From Periweissella fabalis (lineage in GTDB: Bacteria > Bacillota > Bacilli > Lactobacillales > Lactobacillaceae), in the NCBI RefSeq assembly GCF_012396505.1, contig NZ_JAAXPN010000006.1, positions 1 to 64,000 of the forward strand: a DNA stretch of 64,000 nucleotides, given 5' to 3'. Below are positions 49,307 to 58,654 of the stretch, in pieces. The position numbers and the translations under genes were made by a program. The notes under the pieces are model-generated. The model saw only the letters and a program-made list of their open reading frames with translations, was not told where the DNA came from and searched no databases. The stretch's first letter is position 1, and each line of letters begins with the position of its first letter.

Positions 49307-50791
49307 TTAAACTTCCTCTTCTAACTTAATTTCTAATGCATTAACATAGTTACGTACGTCATGAATCATGTTCATTTTATGATCATACGCTCGTTGTGAT
49401 AAATCAACTGGATAGTCTTGAGGATTTAAATCACGACGATATTCTTCCCATAAACTTTCTAAGCTTTTTGCAGAATATGCTTTGATTTCTTCAAGAGTTG
49501 GTTGGTCATAAACTAATTTACCGTCTCTAAAGATTTCAACTAAAATTGGTCGTGCGTTAAAATCAACAACTTCTTTTGAAATATAAGTATAGTTAGGATG
49601 AAACATGTGCAATGATTTTTCATGTTGTGGATCTTCATCCCATAATGCAATGTAGTCCCCTTCAGACTTACCATCTGTATTACGACGAATACGCCAAACT
49701 TGCTTCTTACCTGGTGTTGAGACCTTTTCAGCATTATTTGATAATTTAATTGTGTCAACCATTTGACCATGTTGATCTTCAATTGAAACCATCTTATAAA
49801 CCGCTCCTAAAGCCGGCTGGTCATATGCTGTAATTAGTTTAGTACCAACACCCCAAACATCAATTTTGGCATGTTGCATTTTTAGGTTCATAATTGTTTT
49901 TTCATCCAAGTCATTTGATGCAAAAATCTTAGCATCTGGAAAGCCAGCTTTATCTAACTGTTTTCGAACTTGTTTAGAAATATATGCCATATCGCCTGAA
50001 TCGATACGGACACCTATAAAATTGATTTTATCACCCATTTCCTTAGCAACTTTAATAGCTGTTAAGATCCCTGACTTTAATGTGTCGTACGTATCAAGTA
50101 AGAACACTACATCTTTATGCGTTTGTGCATAGGCTTTAAATGCTTCATAATCATTCCGATATGTTTGAACTAATGAGTGTGCGTGTGTCCCAGCAATTGG
50201 AATACCAAATAATTTACCAGCTCGAACATTACTAGTAGCATCAAAACCACCAATATAGGCTGCTCGAGTTCCCCATAATGCAGCACTCATTTCTTGTGCT
50301 CGGCGCGTACCAAATTCCATAATGCCATCATCTTGTACAATCGAGCGAATCCGGGCTGCTTTAGTCGCAATTAAAGTTTGATAATTAATAATATTTAATA
50401 AAGCGGTTTCTACTAATTGTGCATCAGCTAGGCATGCTTCCACTTGAAGCAGTGGCTCGTTACCAAACATCACTTCACCTTCACGGGCTGACCGAACCGT
50501 TCCTGTAAAACGCCAAGCTTTTAAATATGCCAAAAATTCCGGACTATAACTACCTAGTGAGGCCAAGTATTCAAGATCACTATCGCTGAAATGTAAATTT
50601 TCAAGGAAATTAATAATCCGTTCAAGGCCGGCAAAAATTGCGTATCCGTTCTCAAATGGTAGCTTACGGAAAAAAACTTCAAATACAGCTTTTCGATTTT
50701 GAATTCCTTGTGACCAATAAGTCTGCACCATATTAATTTGATAGGCATCCGTATGCAACATTAAACTGTCGTCAGGATATTTATATTCCAT
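49307..50791 (-). CDS. pncB: Nicotinate phosphoribosyltransferase
   Basis: First step of NAD salvage from nicotinic acid, using PRPP and ATP. Conserved blocks [25 protein letters not shown] and [10 protein letters not shown] are present. 494 residues matches the longer Gram-positive form. With nadE it forms a two-gene salvage operon, consistent with LAB that need nicotinate from the medium. Confidence 0.96.
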   Translation of the reverse strand: MEYKYPDDSLMLHTDAYQINMVQTYWSQGIQNRKAVFEVFFRKLPFENGYAIFAGLERIINFLENLHFSDSDLEYLASLGSYSPEFLAYLKAWRFTGTVRSAREGEVMFGNEPLLQVEACLADAQLVETALLNIINYQTLIATKAARIRSIVQDDGIMEFGTRRAQEMSAALWGTRAAYIGGFDATSNVRAGKLFGIPIAGTHAHSLVQTYRNDYEAFKAYAQTHKDVVFLLDTYDTLKSGILTAIKVAKEMGDKINFIGVRIDSGDMAYISKQVRKQLDKAGFPDAKIFASNDLDEKTIMNLKMQHAKIDVWGVGTKLITAYDQPALGAVYKMVSIEDQHGQMVDTIKLSNNAEKVSTPGKKQVWRIRRNTDGKSEGDYIALWDEDPQHEKSLHMFHPNYTYISKEVVDFNARPILVEIFRDGKLVYDQPTLEEIKAYSAKSLESLWEEYRRDLNPQDYPVDLSQRAYDHKMNMIHDVRNYVNALEIKLEEEV

Positions 50792-50827
50792 TGTATTGTC
50801 CTCTTCGTCTGCAATGATTTAACTATA

Positions 50828-50836
50828 ATTATACCA
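50828..50836 (-). promoter_or_regulatory. pncB promoter (extended -10)
   Basis: Minus-strand TGG-TATAAT (50836-50828), about 37 nt before the pncB start, with no clear -35. Confidence 0.5.
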
Positions 50837-50959
50837 CTTGCCTTCTGCATTTAATGGAAATAATCCCCAAATGTAAATAATCTTTTATTTTCCCAGCATT
50901 TGCATTACAATGAAGATTTGCTCTTTTATCACTTATCTACACATACAAAGGAAATATCT

Positions 50960-51649
50960 ATGCATACGCAAAATCGTATACACCCCACTCAATCATTACG
51001 CATCGCTGTCACACTTTCTATGCTTGGTGGCTATTTAGATGCATTTTGTTATCTAAACTTTAATGGCCATTTTGCAAGTTTACAATCTGGTAATATTATT
51101 TTACTTACCCTTAACCTATTTAAACATCATTATGGATATGCGGCATCTTTTTTAATTCCACTATTAACATTTATCCTTGGTGCAGGTTGTAATTATATTT
51201 GTCGGCATCTTTTTGCAGAACATAAAACATATGTCTGGCAAGAAATTAGTCTTATCATCGAATTGATTGGTTTCTTTATCTGTGCTCTCTTTGCCCCACA
51301 ACTAAATGAACACGCCTTAATCGGTATTATGGCTTTCTTTGCCGCAATTCAAGCAGACACACTTAATTCTGTTCACGGTATGACATATGCATCAATCATG
51401 AGTACTAATAACCTAAAAACTCTTGGCTCAAGTATTGGTGAGTTCTTACTTACTCGTAAAATTCAAGCTTTACGTCATGCTATTAATTTCTTTACCATCA
51501 TTTTTGCATTTTTTATCGGGGCCGTGTTTGCCAACATTGGTACTCAGCACTTTGGTATTCATGCTTTGTTTGGTTTATGTATCTTTTTGATATTAGCGTT
51601 AATCATTCTGCGACATCATCTTTTTAATCATACTGTTACTTCACAATGA
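50960..51649 (+). CDS. DUF1275 (YoaK-family) membrane protein
   Basis: 229-residue integral membrane protein with about six hydrophobic segments and the family motifs GGYLDAFCYL and SGNIILLTL, and later QADTLNSVHGM. Function unknown; the family is widespread. I use ATG 50960, preceded by AAAGGAAA; the frame is open 20 codons upstream without a ribosome site. Single plus-strand gene divergent from pncB, closed by the hairpin at 51694-51732. Confidence 0.85.
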   Translation: MHTQNRIHPTQSLRIAVTLSMLGGYLDAFCYLNFNGHFASLQSGNIILLTLNLFKHHYGYAASFLIPLLTFILGAGCNYICRHLFAEHKTYVWQEISLIIELIGFFICALFAPQLNEHALIGIMAFFAAIQADTLNSVHGMTYASIMSTNNLKTLGSSIGEFLLTRKIQALRHAINFFTIIFAFFIGAVFANIGTQHFGIHALFGLCIFLILALIILRHHLFNHTVTSQ

Positions 51650-51693
51650 TAACTAATACGGCAAAAATCAGCCAATATTGAGAATATACTAGC

Positions 51694-51732
51694 AAAAATC
51701 CCAGGGAAAAATTATTTTTCCCTGGGATTTTT
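51694..51732. terminator. Bidirectional terminator after the DUF1275 gene
   Basis: 18-bp perfect stem (51694-51711 with 51715-51732), 3-nt loop, U-runs on both sides, between convergent genes. Related in sequence to the hairpin at 42264-42301. Confidence 0.85.
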
Positions 51733-51787
51733 AAATGCGTTTTAGCTATAAATTAATGTTAAAGAATAGTTATGATATAGCTTTCTT

Positions 51788-52399
51788 TTATTTATATAGT
51801 CGTTGTTTAACTTTCAATAATGGTATTGCAATTATTGGGACAATAATGATTCCGGCGATAATTTCAAAAATTCCATTAAAACCAACTACGATTGATAAAA
51901 ACCAACCCAGAAAATGTTGACTTTGGCCAAGATTAATAAATTGATGCCAATCAATATGGAAAAAGGTAAATCCAATCCACGTAAATAAGGTTACTATTGC
52001 AGTATTAACCAACGCCGCTAAAGCTCCAGCTAAACCAAGTTGCCAAACTCTCACATTAGTCGCAGTTGTTGTCGGTCTAACAACTAGATTAACAACAACG
52101 GCAACTAAGACACTTGCTCCAATTGCAGTAAATGGATTCATAAAAATTAATGACCCAACAGAAAAAGGTGTTGTAAATGCTTGCCAAATACGAATTAAAC
52201 CCCAAAATAGTCCTAAAATCAAACCTGAACGAAGTCCTAAAAAGATCGTTCCTAGTGCAACTGTAAATTGGATAATCGTTACTGAAGCACCCACGATAAC
52301 AGCGCCTAAGGGAATATATCCTAAAAATGGGATTAAAACTTGTACTAAAATAATTGCCATGAAAATTGCGGTTAATATTAATTGCCGAATATTTTTCAT
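51788..52399 (-). CDS. ECF transporter S component, vitamin unknown
   Basis: 203 residues, six hydrophobic segments, and the layout of an energy-coupling-factor substrate-binding subunit. It has no ATPase of its own and would use the EcfA1-EcfA2-EcfT module encoded at 59430-61910. The pattern LIPFLGYIPLGAV and a conserved GLFWGLIRIWQAF segment place it in the general ECF-S group; pantothenate or folate are possible substrates but I cannot decide. No riboswitch is visible in the 125-bp region upstream. Confidence 0.75.
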   Translation of the reverse strand: MKNIRQLILTAIFMAIILVQVLIPFLGYIPLGAVIVGASVTIIQFTVALGTIFLGLRSGLILGLFWGLIRIWQAFTTPFSVGSLIFMNPFTAIGASVLVAVVVNLVVRPTTTATNVRVWQLGLAGALAALVNTAIVTLFTWIGFTFFHIDWHQFINLGQSQHFLGWFLSIVVGFNGIFEIIAGIIIVPIIAIPLLKVKQRLYK

Positions 52400-52440
52400 T
52401 ATCGCCTCCGTTTAACTTTATCTGAAGATATATACTTAAC

Positions 52441-52471
52441 TTGACTTATTACAGCCATTTATCGCTATAAT
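52441..52471 (+). promoter_or_regulatory. Promoter of the 2-hydroxyacid dehydrogenase gene
   Basis: TTGACT (52441-52446), long 19-nt spacer, TATAAT (52466-52471), about 53 nt before the start codon. Confidence 0.5.
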
Positions 52472-52524
52472 AAGGAAAGACACAAATTATTATAACTTAT
52501 CTAACTACGGAAAGGAAATTGCTT

Positions 52525-53475
52525 ATGTCTCAACTTCTTGCTACTTTTTGTGCACTACCTGATGATGTCTTAACAGAACTTAAAAATAATGATACTAATG
52601 TTGTCGCTTTTAATGATCTTACACCCGAGGACTACGCAAATGTAACGATTATGCTAGGTTGGGATGCTAAAATTGGGAATGCCATTTTAAATGCACCATC
52701 ATCCAAATTACAATGGATTCAAACCCATAGTGCGGGAGTTGATTACCTACCTTATGATAAAATACTTGCCAAAAATATTACGGTTACTAATGCCAGTGGT
52801 GTGCATGCAGAACAAATATCACAATCAGTAATTGGAGATATTTTGTACTTTTCGCGTGGCTTAAACGTTCATACTACTAATACTGCCAATAAAGTATGGG
52901 ATGATCAAACCGGTAATACATATGTCTTAAGTGACTTTAAGGTTTTGATTCTAGGCACTGGTAGTATTGGTGTCGAACTTGCTAAGAATTTACACGCTCT
53001 TCATGTAACTGTTAGTGGTATTAATCATAGCGGTCGAGCGATTGATGGCTTTGATAAAACTTATGCAATCGCTGATTACGCTAATGCTGTTAAAGAAGCT
53101 GACATTATTGTTAATATCTTGCCTGGTACTGAAGAAACTCGTAATTTCTTTAATAGTGAGTTCTTTAAGCACATTGATAATTTATTTATGTTCATCAATG
53201 TTGGCCGTGGCTTTTCTGTTGAAAATACTGCATTGGTTCAAGCCGTTAATGATAAAAAAATTCGTTATGTAGCATTAGACGTTACCAATCCAGAACCATT
53301 GCCTAAAGATAATATTTTATGGAGTATTCCTGAAGTATTAATTACTAGTCATACTACTGGTCAATCATATGATTATAATTTACGTTTAGTCCGTATTTTC
53401 CAACAAAATTTACCTAGTTACTTCAAAGATGGTTCATTCATCCGTAATGTCGTTAATTTAAATAAAGGTTATTAG
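52525..53475 (+). CDS. D-isomer-specific 2-hydroxyacid dehydrogenase
   Basis: NAD(P)-dependent reductase of 2-oxo acids. The cofactor motif LGTGSIGVELA (about 143-153), catalytic Arg in NVGRGFSVE and Glu in DVTNPEPLP, and the acid/base His in TSHTTG are visible. 316 residues. It resembles the glyoxylate/hydroxypyruvate reductase-like group more than D-lactate dehydrogenase; the substrate is open. ATG 52525 follows AAAGGA at 8 nt; a TTG two codons earlier is unlikely. Single plus-strand gene. Confidence 0.88.
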   Translation: MSQLLATFCALPDDVLTELKNNDTNVVAFNDLTPEDYANVTIMLGWDAKIGNAILNAPSSKLQWIQTHSAGVDYLPYDKILAKNITVTNASGVHAEQISQSVIGDILYFSRGLNVHTTNTANKVWDDQTGNTYVLSDFKVLILGTGSIGVELAKNLHALHVTVSGINHSGRAIDGFDKTYAIADYANAVKEADIIVNILPGTEETRNFFNSEFFKHIDNLFMFINVGRGFSVENTALVQAVNDKKIRYVALDVTNPEPLPKDNILWSIPEVLITSHTTGQSYDYNLRLVRIFQQNLPSYFKDGSFIRNVVNLNKGY

Positions 53476-53536
53476 GGACCAATATTAGCAATTTACGTTA
53501 CTAAAAAAGGCCACTTATTCTAAAAAATCACATTAA

Positions 53537-53574
53537 ATATGCCCCCGGAAGAAAATTACCTTCCGGGGGCATAT
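53537..53574. terminator. GC-rich hairpin between dehydrogenase and permease genes
   Basis: 15-bp perfect stem (53537-53551 with 53560-53574), 8-nt loop, centred on GCCCCCGGAAG. No strong U-run on either side, but its stability and position between convergent genes suggest a bidirectional terminator. Confidence 0.75.
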
Positions 53575-53641
53575 TGTTATATTGGATATCTTATTGATGT
53601 GTAAAGCTCATGTAGTAGCAAATCACCATTAGATATTTTAT

Positions 53642-55078
53642 TTATAATGAATGCCGAACTTTTGAGTTACGTGAGCCATACAACGCATACCAAGCTAACC
53701 CGATAACCTGCCAAACTACAAATACTTTCCAAGTAATTAATTCAAGTTGTAACATCAAAAATACACACATTACAAATGATAAAATAGGTATTACCGGATA
53801 AAATGGTACTTTAAATCCCGTTCGATTATCTTTAAATTGTGGATCACGACGTAAAAATACTATTCCAAGTGATACTAATGCAAACGCAAATAATGTCCCG
53901 ATATTCACTAGTTCTGCAATTGTTTGTAGCGGAACAATTCCACCAATCAACGCAGCTAATACTCCAAAAATAATTGTACTTGTAACTGGAATTTTTGAGC
54001 GCTCTGAAATTTTACTAAATGTTTTAGGCAATAAACCATCACGTGCAATTGCAAATAATAATCGATTACCACCAAATGACATAACCATTAAAACTGTGGT
54101 CATTCCAACAACTGCTCCAAGTGATACAATTCCTGCAACCCAGTTTTGATTAATCAACGTTAATGCATAGGCTACCGGATCACCTTGATGAGCAGGATTG
54201 GCTAATTCCTTATAATTTACAATCCCGACTAACACGGCTGATAAAGTCATGTAAAGGATTGACGCAACCCCAAGCGAACCAATAATTCCAATTGGCATGT
54301 CTCGTTTTGGGTTTTTAACTTCTTCTGATGCTGTTGAAACAGCATCAAAACCGATATAAGCATAAAAAGCAGTTGCTGCTCCAGCAATAATTCCACCAAA
54401 GCCGTAATGATGGATACCAGCTGCATCAGTAAATCCTTTAGGAATAAATGGCACAAAGTTACCTGACTTAATAAAAAATGCTCCAACTCCAATAAATAAT
54501 AAAATTACAGCAATTTTAATAATTACCATAATTTCATTTACCCGCGTTGATTCTCGCACCCCACTAATTAATAATGCTGTAACCAACAAAACAATAATAA
54601 TTGCAATAATATCAATTCCCTTACCATTGGCATGTTGAAGATATACTGGTAAATTTATTCCAAAACCACCTAATAAATTCTGAAAATACGCTGACCAAGA
54701 ACCCGCAACTGAAGATACAGCAAACAGATACTCAGAAACTAATGACCAACCTAAAATCCAAGCAATAATTTCACCAAAAACAGAATATGCATATGTATAT
54801 GCACTCCCTGCGAGCGGAATAGTTGATGTAAATTCAGCATAACAAAGTGCTGCTAATGTACATACAATAGCTGCAAGTAAAAATGAAAGCATAACTGCCG
54901 GACCGGCATACTTCCCAGCGATAATCCCAGGAGTTATAAAAATACCAGCACCAACAATCGCTCCAACCCCCATCGTTGTCAATCCAAATGCACTTAATGA
55001 TCTTTCAAGCACAGGTTGTTTAGCAAGATCGGATGCAACATCTTTCTTTTTAAAGATACTCATATGATTCGATGCCAT
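53642..55078 (-). CDS. APC-family amino acid permease
   Basis: 478 residues with about 12 membrane segments and the APC superfamily start (TTMGVGAIVGAGIFITPG) and middle block (FYAYIGFDAVSTASEEVKNPKRDMP). This pattern is closest to the cationic amino acid transporter (YfnA/CAT) group; the exact substrate is not known. ATG after AAGAAGG. Its promoter region has two 14-bp direct repeats 21 bp apart. Confidence 0.88.
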   Translation of the reverse strand: MASNHMSIFKKKDVASDLAKQPVLERSLSAFGLTTMGVGAIVGAGIFITPGIIAGKYAGPAVMLSFLLAAIVCTLAALCYAEFTSTIPLAGSAYTYAYSVFGEIIAWILGWSLVSEYLFAVSSVAGSWSAYFQNLLGGFGINLPVYLQHANGKGIDIIAIIIVLLVTALLISGVRESTRVNEIMVIIKIAVILLFIGVGAFFIKSGNFVPFIPKGFTDAAGIHHYGFGGIIAGAATAFYAYIGFDAVSTASEEVKNPKRDMPIGIIGSLGVASILYMTLSAVLVGIVNYKELANPAHQGDPVAYALTLINQNWVAGIVSLGAVVGMTTVLMVMSFGGNRLLFAIARDGLLPKTFSKISERSKIPVTSTIIFGVLAALIGGIVPLQTIAELVNIGTLFAFALVSLGIVFLRRDPQFKDNRTGFKVPFYPVIPILSFVMCVFLMLQLELITWKVFVVWQVIGLAWYALYGSRNSKVRHSL

Positions 55079-55109
55079 AAAAATTACCTTCTTTCTATAT
55101 GATTATTAG

Positions 55110-55154
55110 ATAATACACATTTTTTCATAAAAACGAAAGCTTTTTTCATAAAAA
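55110..55154 (-). promoter_or_regulatory. Permease promoter region with direct repeats
   Basis: Plus-strand TTTTTTCATAAAAA occurs at 55120-55133 and again at 55141-55154, exactly two helical turns apart, just upstream of a minus-strand -10 TATTAT (55115-55110). This looks like a double operator. The rest of the 327-bp gap is AT-rich and holds only the dus terminator. Confidence 0.4.
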
Positions 55155-55281
55155 AATATCAATTTATAAATGATAACAAAAAAAGTACAATGATTATATA
55201 CAATTTAATTCTAAAAAATAATTAATTCCAAATATATGATCAATTTATCAATCCAAATAAAAATAGATATTTACAAATAAA

Positions 55282-55314
55282 AAGTCGCCTACTCAAAACT
55301 TAAGCAGACGACTT
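55282..55314 (-). terminator. dus terminator
   Basis: 12-nt arms (55282-55293 and 55303-55314) with wobbles on the minus strand, then a U-run, about 90 nt after the dus stop. Confidence 0.65.
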
Positions 55315-55405
55315 ATCTATGGTTTTACATACATAGGCATGCAAAATTTTTCCAATTTTTAATTTTAATTTTAATCTATAAATTCTCATTTAAAAATTAA
55401 ATTCA

Positions 55406-56455
55406 TTAATCATTTAGTGTTTGAAACCGTGGATCCATCACATCTAACCCATATTGATTTTCTAAATCATTAATAATTGTGCGTACTTCATCAGTTGAAT
55501 TAGCTTCCATTAACTTTTCGCGTAATTCATGGGCGTTACGTAAGCCCCGCACATAAATCTTAAAGAACCGACGTAAAGCAACAAATTTACGTGAACCAAA
55601 TCGATTGTAGAAATCATCAAACAAATCTAATTGGAAGCGTAATAAATCAAACGTTTCTTTTAATGTATGATCTTTTGGTTCTAATTCAAAACAGAATGGA
55701 TTTGTAAAAATTCCCCGACCAATCATGAAACCGTCGACACCTGGGTGTTGCTTACCTAGTTCCATTGCATGGCTGGCATTTTCAATATCCCCATTAATTT
55801 GTAATAACGTATTGGGGGCAATTTCATCACGCATCTTCACGATTTCATCAATTAATTCATAGTGGGCTGGTACGCGTGACATTTCTTGCCGTGTCCGTAA
55901 GTGGACGGTCAATAATGGTAAGTCTTGCTTTAACAAGAACGGTAACCATGTGTACATCTCTTCAATTTTTGCAAAACCAATCCGGGTCTTAACACTAACT
56001 GGGACCCCGGCTTTACGAGCCGCCGCAATAATTGCTTCAGCAGCTTCTGGGTGGCGAATTAAATCACTACCCCCACCGTTTTTAACGACTGTGCCATCTG
56101 GGCAACCCATGTTAAGGTCAATGGCTTTGTAGCCCATCGCAACAACTTCAGGTACCGTCTTTTCAAAATCTTCTGGCTTATCACCCCATAGTTGCGCCAC
56201 TGGGAAAGCTTCCGCTGGGTCAACATATAAACGCCCTTGCACGGAAAACTTCGCTTGGGGATGAGTTATTGAACGTGCATGCGTGAATTCAGTAAAGAAT
56301 ACATCAGGGGCACATGCTTTAGCTACCACTTGCCGAAATACGGTATCCGTAACGGCTTCCATGGGTGCTAAAGTTAAAAAAGGTCGTTTGTTGCCATTTG
56401 CATCTTTTGCATTGGCAGCAACTTCATTCCAAAAATTTGTCGTCTTCTCTGTCAT
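55406..56455 (-). CDS. tRNA-dihydrouridine synthase
   Basis: FMN enzyme that reduces uridine to dihydrouridine in tRNA D-loops. TIM-barrel motifs APMEAVTD (30-37), DLNMGCPDGTVVKNGGGS with the catalytic cysteine region, VKTRIG, and QINGDI with a following GRG phosphate site. 349 residues; subtype (DusA/B/C) not assigned. ATG after AAGGAG. Base composition looks slightly more GC-rich than the neighbouring AT-rich spacer, which is ordinary for a conserved enzyme. Confidence 0.92.
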   Translation of the reverse strand: MTEKTTNFWNEVAANAKDANGNKRPFLTLAPMEAVTDTVFRQVVAKACAPDVFFTEFTHARSITHPQAKFSVQGRLYVDPAEAFPVAQLWGDKPEDFEKTVPEVVAMGYKAIDLNMGCPDGTVVKNGGGSDLIRHPEAAEAIIAAARKAGVPVSVKTRIGFAKIEEMYTWLPFLLKQDLPLLTVHLRTRQEMSRVPAHYELIDEIVKMRDEIAPNTLLQINGDIENASHAMELGKQHPGVDGFMIGRGIFTNPFCFELEPKDHTLKETFDLLRFQLDLFDDFYNRFGSRKFVALRRFFKIYVRGLRNAHELREKLMEANSTDEVRTIINDLENQYGLDVMDPRFQTLND

Positions 56456-56597
56456 TTTAACTACTCCTTAAATCAACATCGCGACCCATTTCAATGCTTC
56501 CTGGCTGTTAAAGACACCAAATAGTAGCCGCCAAATTTTTAATAATACACTAAATAATAAGTATGCGACTTTTTACATCAATTAGCAAGTCTTTAAC

Positions 56598-57503
56598 TTA
56601 ACCAATAAAAATTAAGCCTAAAATCATTCCAATAATAAACAAAGCCATTAAAATAACCGTGTTTTTAATCGTTAACAAGAATGAACCGCGCTTCGTCCGA
56701 TCATGCCAGAAAAACTTAAAGTGCTTAATAATCACTGGAATAGCAATAATCGTAATTAACACCGTCCATGGTAAAATGCCCATTACAACCGCAGCAATTA
56801 AACTCGCATAACCTAATACATATAAAATTAAATATAAAATCAAACCCTTTGTTTGGCCTAAGTAAAAGGCTAACGTGTGGCGATCTTCTTTAATATCTTC
56901 TGGTAAGTCACCGATATTATTAGCCAACATAATATTAGCAATACTAAAGACTCCTAAACCTGAAGCTAAGAAGACTTGACCAGCTAAACGCCAATCAACA
57001 TGGCTTGGGTTGTTCAATAAGACCACCAACAAGACAATGATGTATCCCATCGTAAGTCCTGAGGCTAATTCACCAAACGGAGTACGAGAAATTGGTTTTG
57101 GTCCAGCTGAATAGAAAAAAGCTACGGCATAACTAATTAAGCTAAGTAATGGCCATAACCAGCCACCAACACGAGCCCAAGTAGCAAATCCAAGCACCGT
57201 TGCGACGATAACTAAAATTGATAAGACAGTAATAACTTGTTTTTTAGTCACGCCTTCTCGACCAATAACATCATTAATACCTGCTTTAAATGTTTCATGC
57301 TTAGCATTAGTAAAATCTTGGAAATTATCCCAAACATTCGCAGCTAAATGAAATGAAACGGCGGCAATAAAAAACATTATAATTGATAACCAATCAATTG
57401 CTAACCCAGCATACGCTGAATATAATAAACCAACTAAAAATGGTAGCACACTGGCAATACCAGATTTAATTTCAACTAAATCAAGTAAAACTTTTTTTTG
57501 CAT
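56598..57503 (-). CDS. menA: UbiA-family prenyltransferase, probable MenA
   Basis: Membrane enzyme with eight or nine hydrophobic segments and the two UbiA aspartate motifs, NVWDNFQD (about 56-63) and DLPEDIKEDRHTLA (about 198-211). These fit 1,4-dihydroxy-2-naphthoate polyprenyltransferase, which makes demethylmenaquinone. 301 residues. A polyprenyl diphosphate synthase is encoded at 62213-63196, giving the prenyl donor. No other men genes are in view, so it may use imported naphthoate. Its start lies only 33 nt after the rplM-rpsI terminator. Confidence 0.8.
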   Translation of the reverse strand: MQKKVLLDLVEIKSGIASVLPFLVGLLYSAYAGLAIDWLSIIMFFIAAVSFHLAANVWDNFQDFTNAKHETFKAGINDVIGREGVTKKQVITVLSILVIVATVLGFATWARVGGWLWPLLSLISYAVAFFYSAGPKPISRTPFGELASGLTMGYIIVLLVVLLNNPSHVDWRLAGQVFLASGLGVFSIANIMLANNIGDLPEDIKEDRHTLAFYLGQTKGLILYLILYVLGYASLIAAVVMGILPWTVLITIIAIPVIIKHFKFFWHDRTKRGSFLLTIKNTVILMALFIIGMILGLIFIG

Positions 57504-57536
57504 TTCTATCTCCTTTTATTAATAATAATTGCTAAT

Positions 57537-57570
57537 AAAAAGGTCGATCCATTACTGGATCGACCTTTTT
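57537..57570 (-). terminator. rplM-rpsI terminator
   Basis: 15-bp perfect stem (57537-57551 with 57556-57570), 4-nt loop and U-run on the minus strand, 77 nt after the rpsI stop. There is no room for a promoter between it and the prenyltransferase gene. Confidence 0.85.
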
Positions 57571-57646
57571 ATCTTAATATATCGGTACTACTAAGCAGTC
57601 GATACACCAAGAAATTCCAAAATGAAAATTTTTGAAAAAACAAAAA

Positions 57647-58039
57647 TTAACGTTTTGAGAATTGTGAAGCCTTACGGGCTTTCTTAAGACCTGGTTTCTT
57701 ACGTTCCTTGATACGTGCATCACGAGTCAAGAGACCGGCACGCTTCAATGGACCACGGAAATCTGGATCAACTGTAAGTAATGCACGAGCAATACCGTGA
57801 CGAGTTGCACCAGCTTGACCTGAGAAACCACCACCGTTTACGTTTACAAGAACATCGTAGTTACCTGAAGTTTCAGTTACTGCAAAAGGTTGCATAACAA
57901 CTTCACGTAAGTTAGCGAATGGAACGTATTCAGTAATGTCTTTACCATTCATAGTTACTTTACCGTTACCTGGTACCAAACGTACACGAGCAACTGAATT
58001 TTTACGACGACCTGTGCCGCTGTATTGAACTGTAGCCAT
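57647..58039 (-). CDS. rpsI: Ribosomal protein uS9
   Basis: Small-subunit protein whose C-terminal tail ([11 protein letters not shown]) reaches toward the P-site t[16 protein letters not shown] start and [14 protein letters not shown] block are typical. ATG 58039 is 9 nt from GGAGG; the ATG two codons earlier is too close. 130 residues. Follows rplM by 14 nt. Confidence 0.98.
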   Translation of the reverse strand: MATVQYSGTGRRKNSVARVRLVPGNGKVTMNGKDITEYVPFANLREVVMQPFAVTETSGNYDVLVNVNGGGFSGQAGATRHGIARALLTVDPDFRGPLKRAGLLTRDARIKERKKPGLKKARKASQFSKR

Positions 58040-58053
58040 TTCCATTCTCCTCC

Positions 58054-58497
58054 TTAGATTAAGTTAGTGATATCTAAAACTTCTGGTTGTTGTGCTGAGT
58101 GGTTGTGGTTCGCATCAGCATAAACGTGAAGCTTCAAACCTTGCTTACGGCCCAATGAACCCTTTGGAAGCATACCCTTAACTGATAATTCAATTAAGCG
58201 TTCTGGGTTGTTTGAGCGCAAGTCACCAGCTTGACGTGACTTCAATCCACCTGGGTGGTTTGAGTGGTGGTAGTAAATCTTATCAGTAGCTTTCTTACCA
58301 GTCAATTTAACTGCAGAAGCATTGATAACGATCACGTTATCACCTGTGTCAACGTTAGGTGTGAATGTTGGCTTGTTCTTACCACGTAAAATTGAAGCTA
58401 CAACTGATGAAAGACGACCTAATGAAATGTCAGTAGCATCAACAATGTACCATTTGCGTTCAATTTCGCCTGGTTTTGCCATAAATGTAGTGCGCAT
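58054..58497 (-). CDS. rplM: Ribosomal protein uL13
   Basis: Early-assembly large-subunit protein. [18 protein letters not shown] and the [12 protein letters not shown] block are standard; 147 residues. ATG follows GGAGGAA. The leader has a conserved type of folded structure (58543-58585) suggesting autoregulation by L13. Confidence 0.98.
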   Translation of the reverse strand: MRTTFMAKPGEIERKWYIVDATDISLGRLSSVVASILRGKNKPTFTPNVDTGDNVIVINASAVKLTGKKATDKIYYHHSNHPGGLKSRQAGDLRSNNPERLIELSVKGMLPKGSLGRKQGLKLHVYADANHNHSAQQPEVLDITNLI

Positions 58498-58542
58498 GGA
58501 AAATTCCTCCGTTTTTGTCTGTTTACAATCAATTTTTCAAAT

Positions 58543-58585
58543 CTTACCGGGACTTTTAAAATGTGGATGGTAAACAATACCGTCC
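58543..58585 (-). promoter_or_regulatory. L13-type ribosomal leader structure
   Basis: Minus-strand transcript folds as GGAC/GTCC enclosing GGTA-TTGTT-TACC, directly after the rplM promoter. Such a leader is known before rplM in Firmicutes and is thought to bind L13. Confidence 0.6.
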
Positions 58586-58588
58586 TTA

Positions 58589-58617
58589 ATATTACTGGTA
58601 AGTATAGGTAAAGTCAA
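58589..58617 (-). promoter_or_regulatory. rplM promoter
   Basis: TTGACT (58617-58612), 17-nt spacer, TAATAT (58594-58589) on the minus strand, just after the truA stop. Confidence 0.7.
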
Positions 58618-58654
58618 TTAAAATGTGTGCAATTTTCGCAAAAATTTAACTTTA

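Noticed and set aside
55079-55405. T-box or lysine riboswitch before the amino acid permease
   Set aside because: No T-box sequence, no long stem and no leader terminator; the region is AT-rich with direct repeats only.
57579-57603. Imperfect inverted repeat TATCG...CGATA after rpsI
   Set aside because: Short, interrupted arms next to a far better terminator; no reason to treat it as functional.
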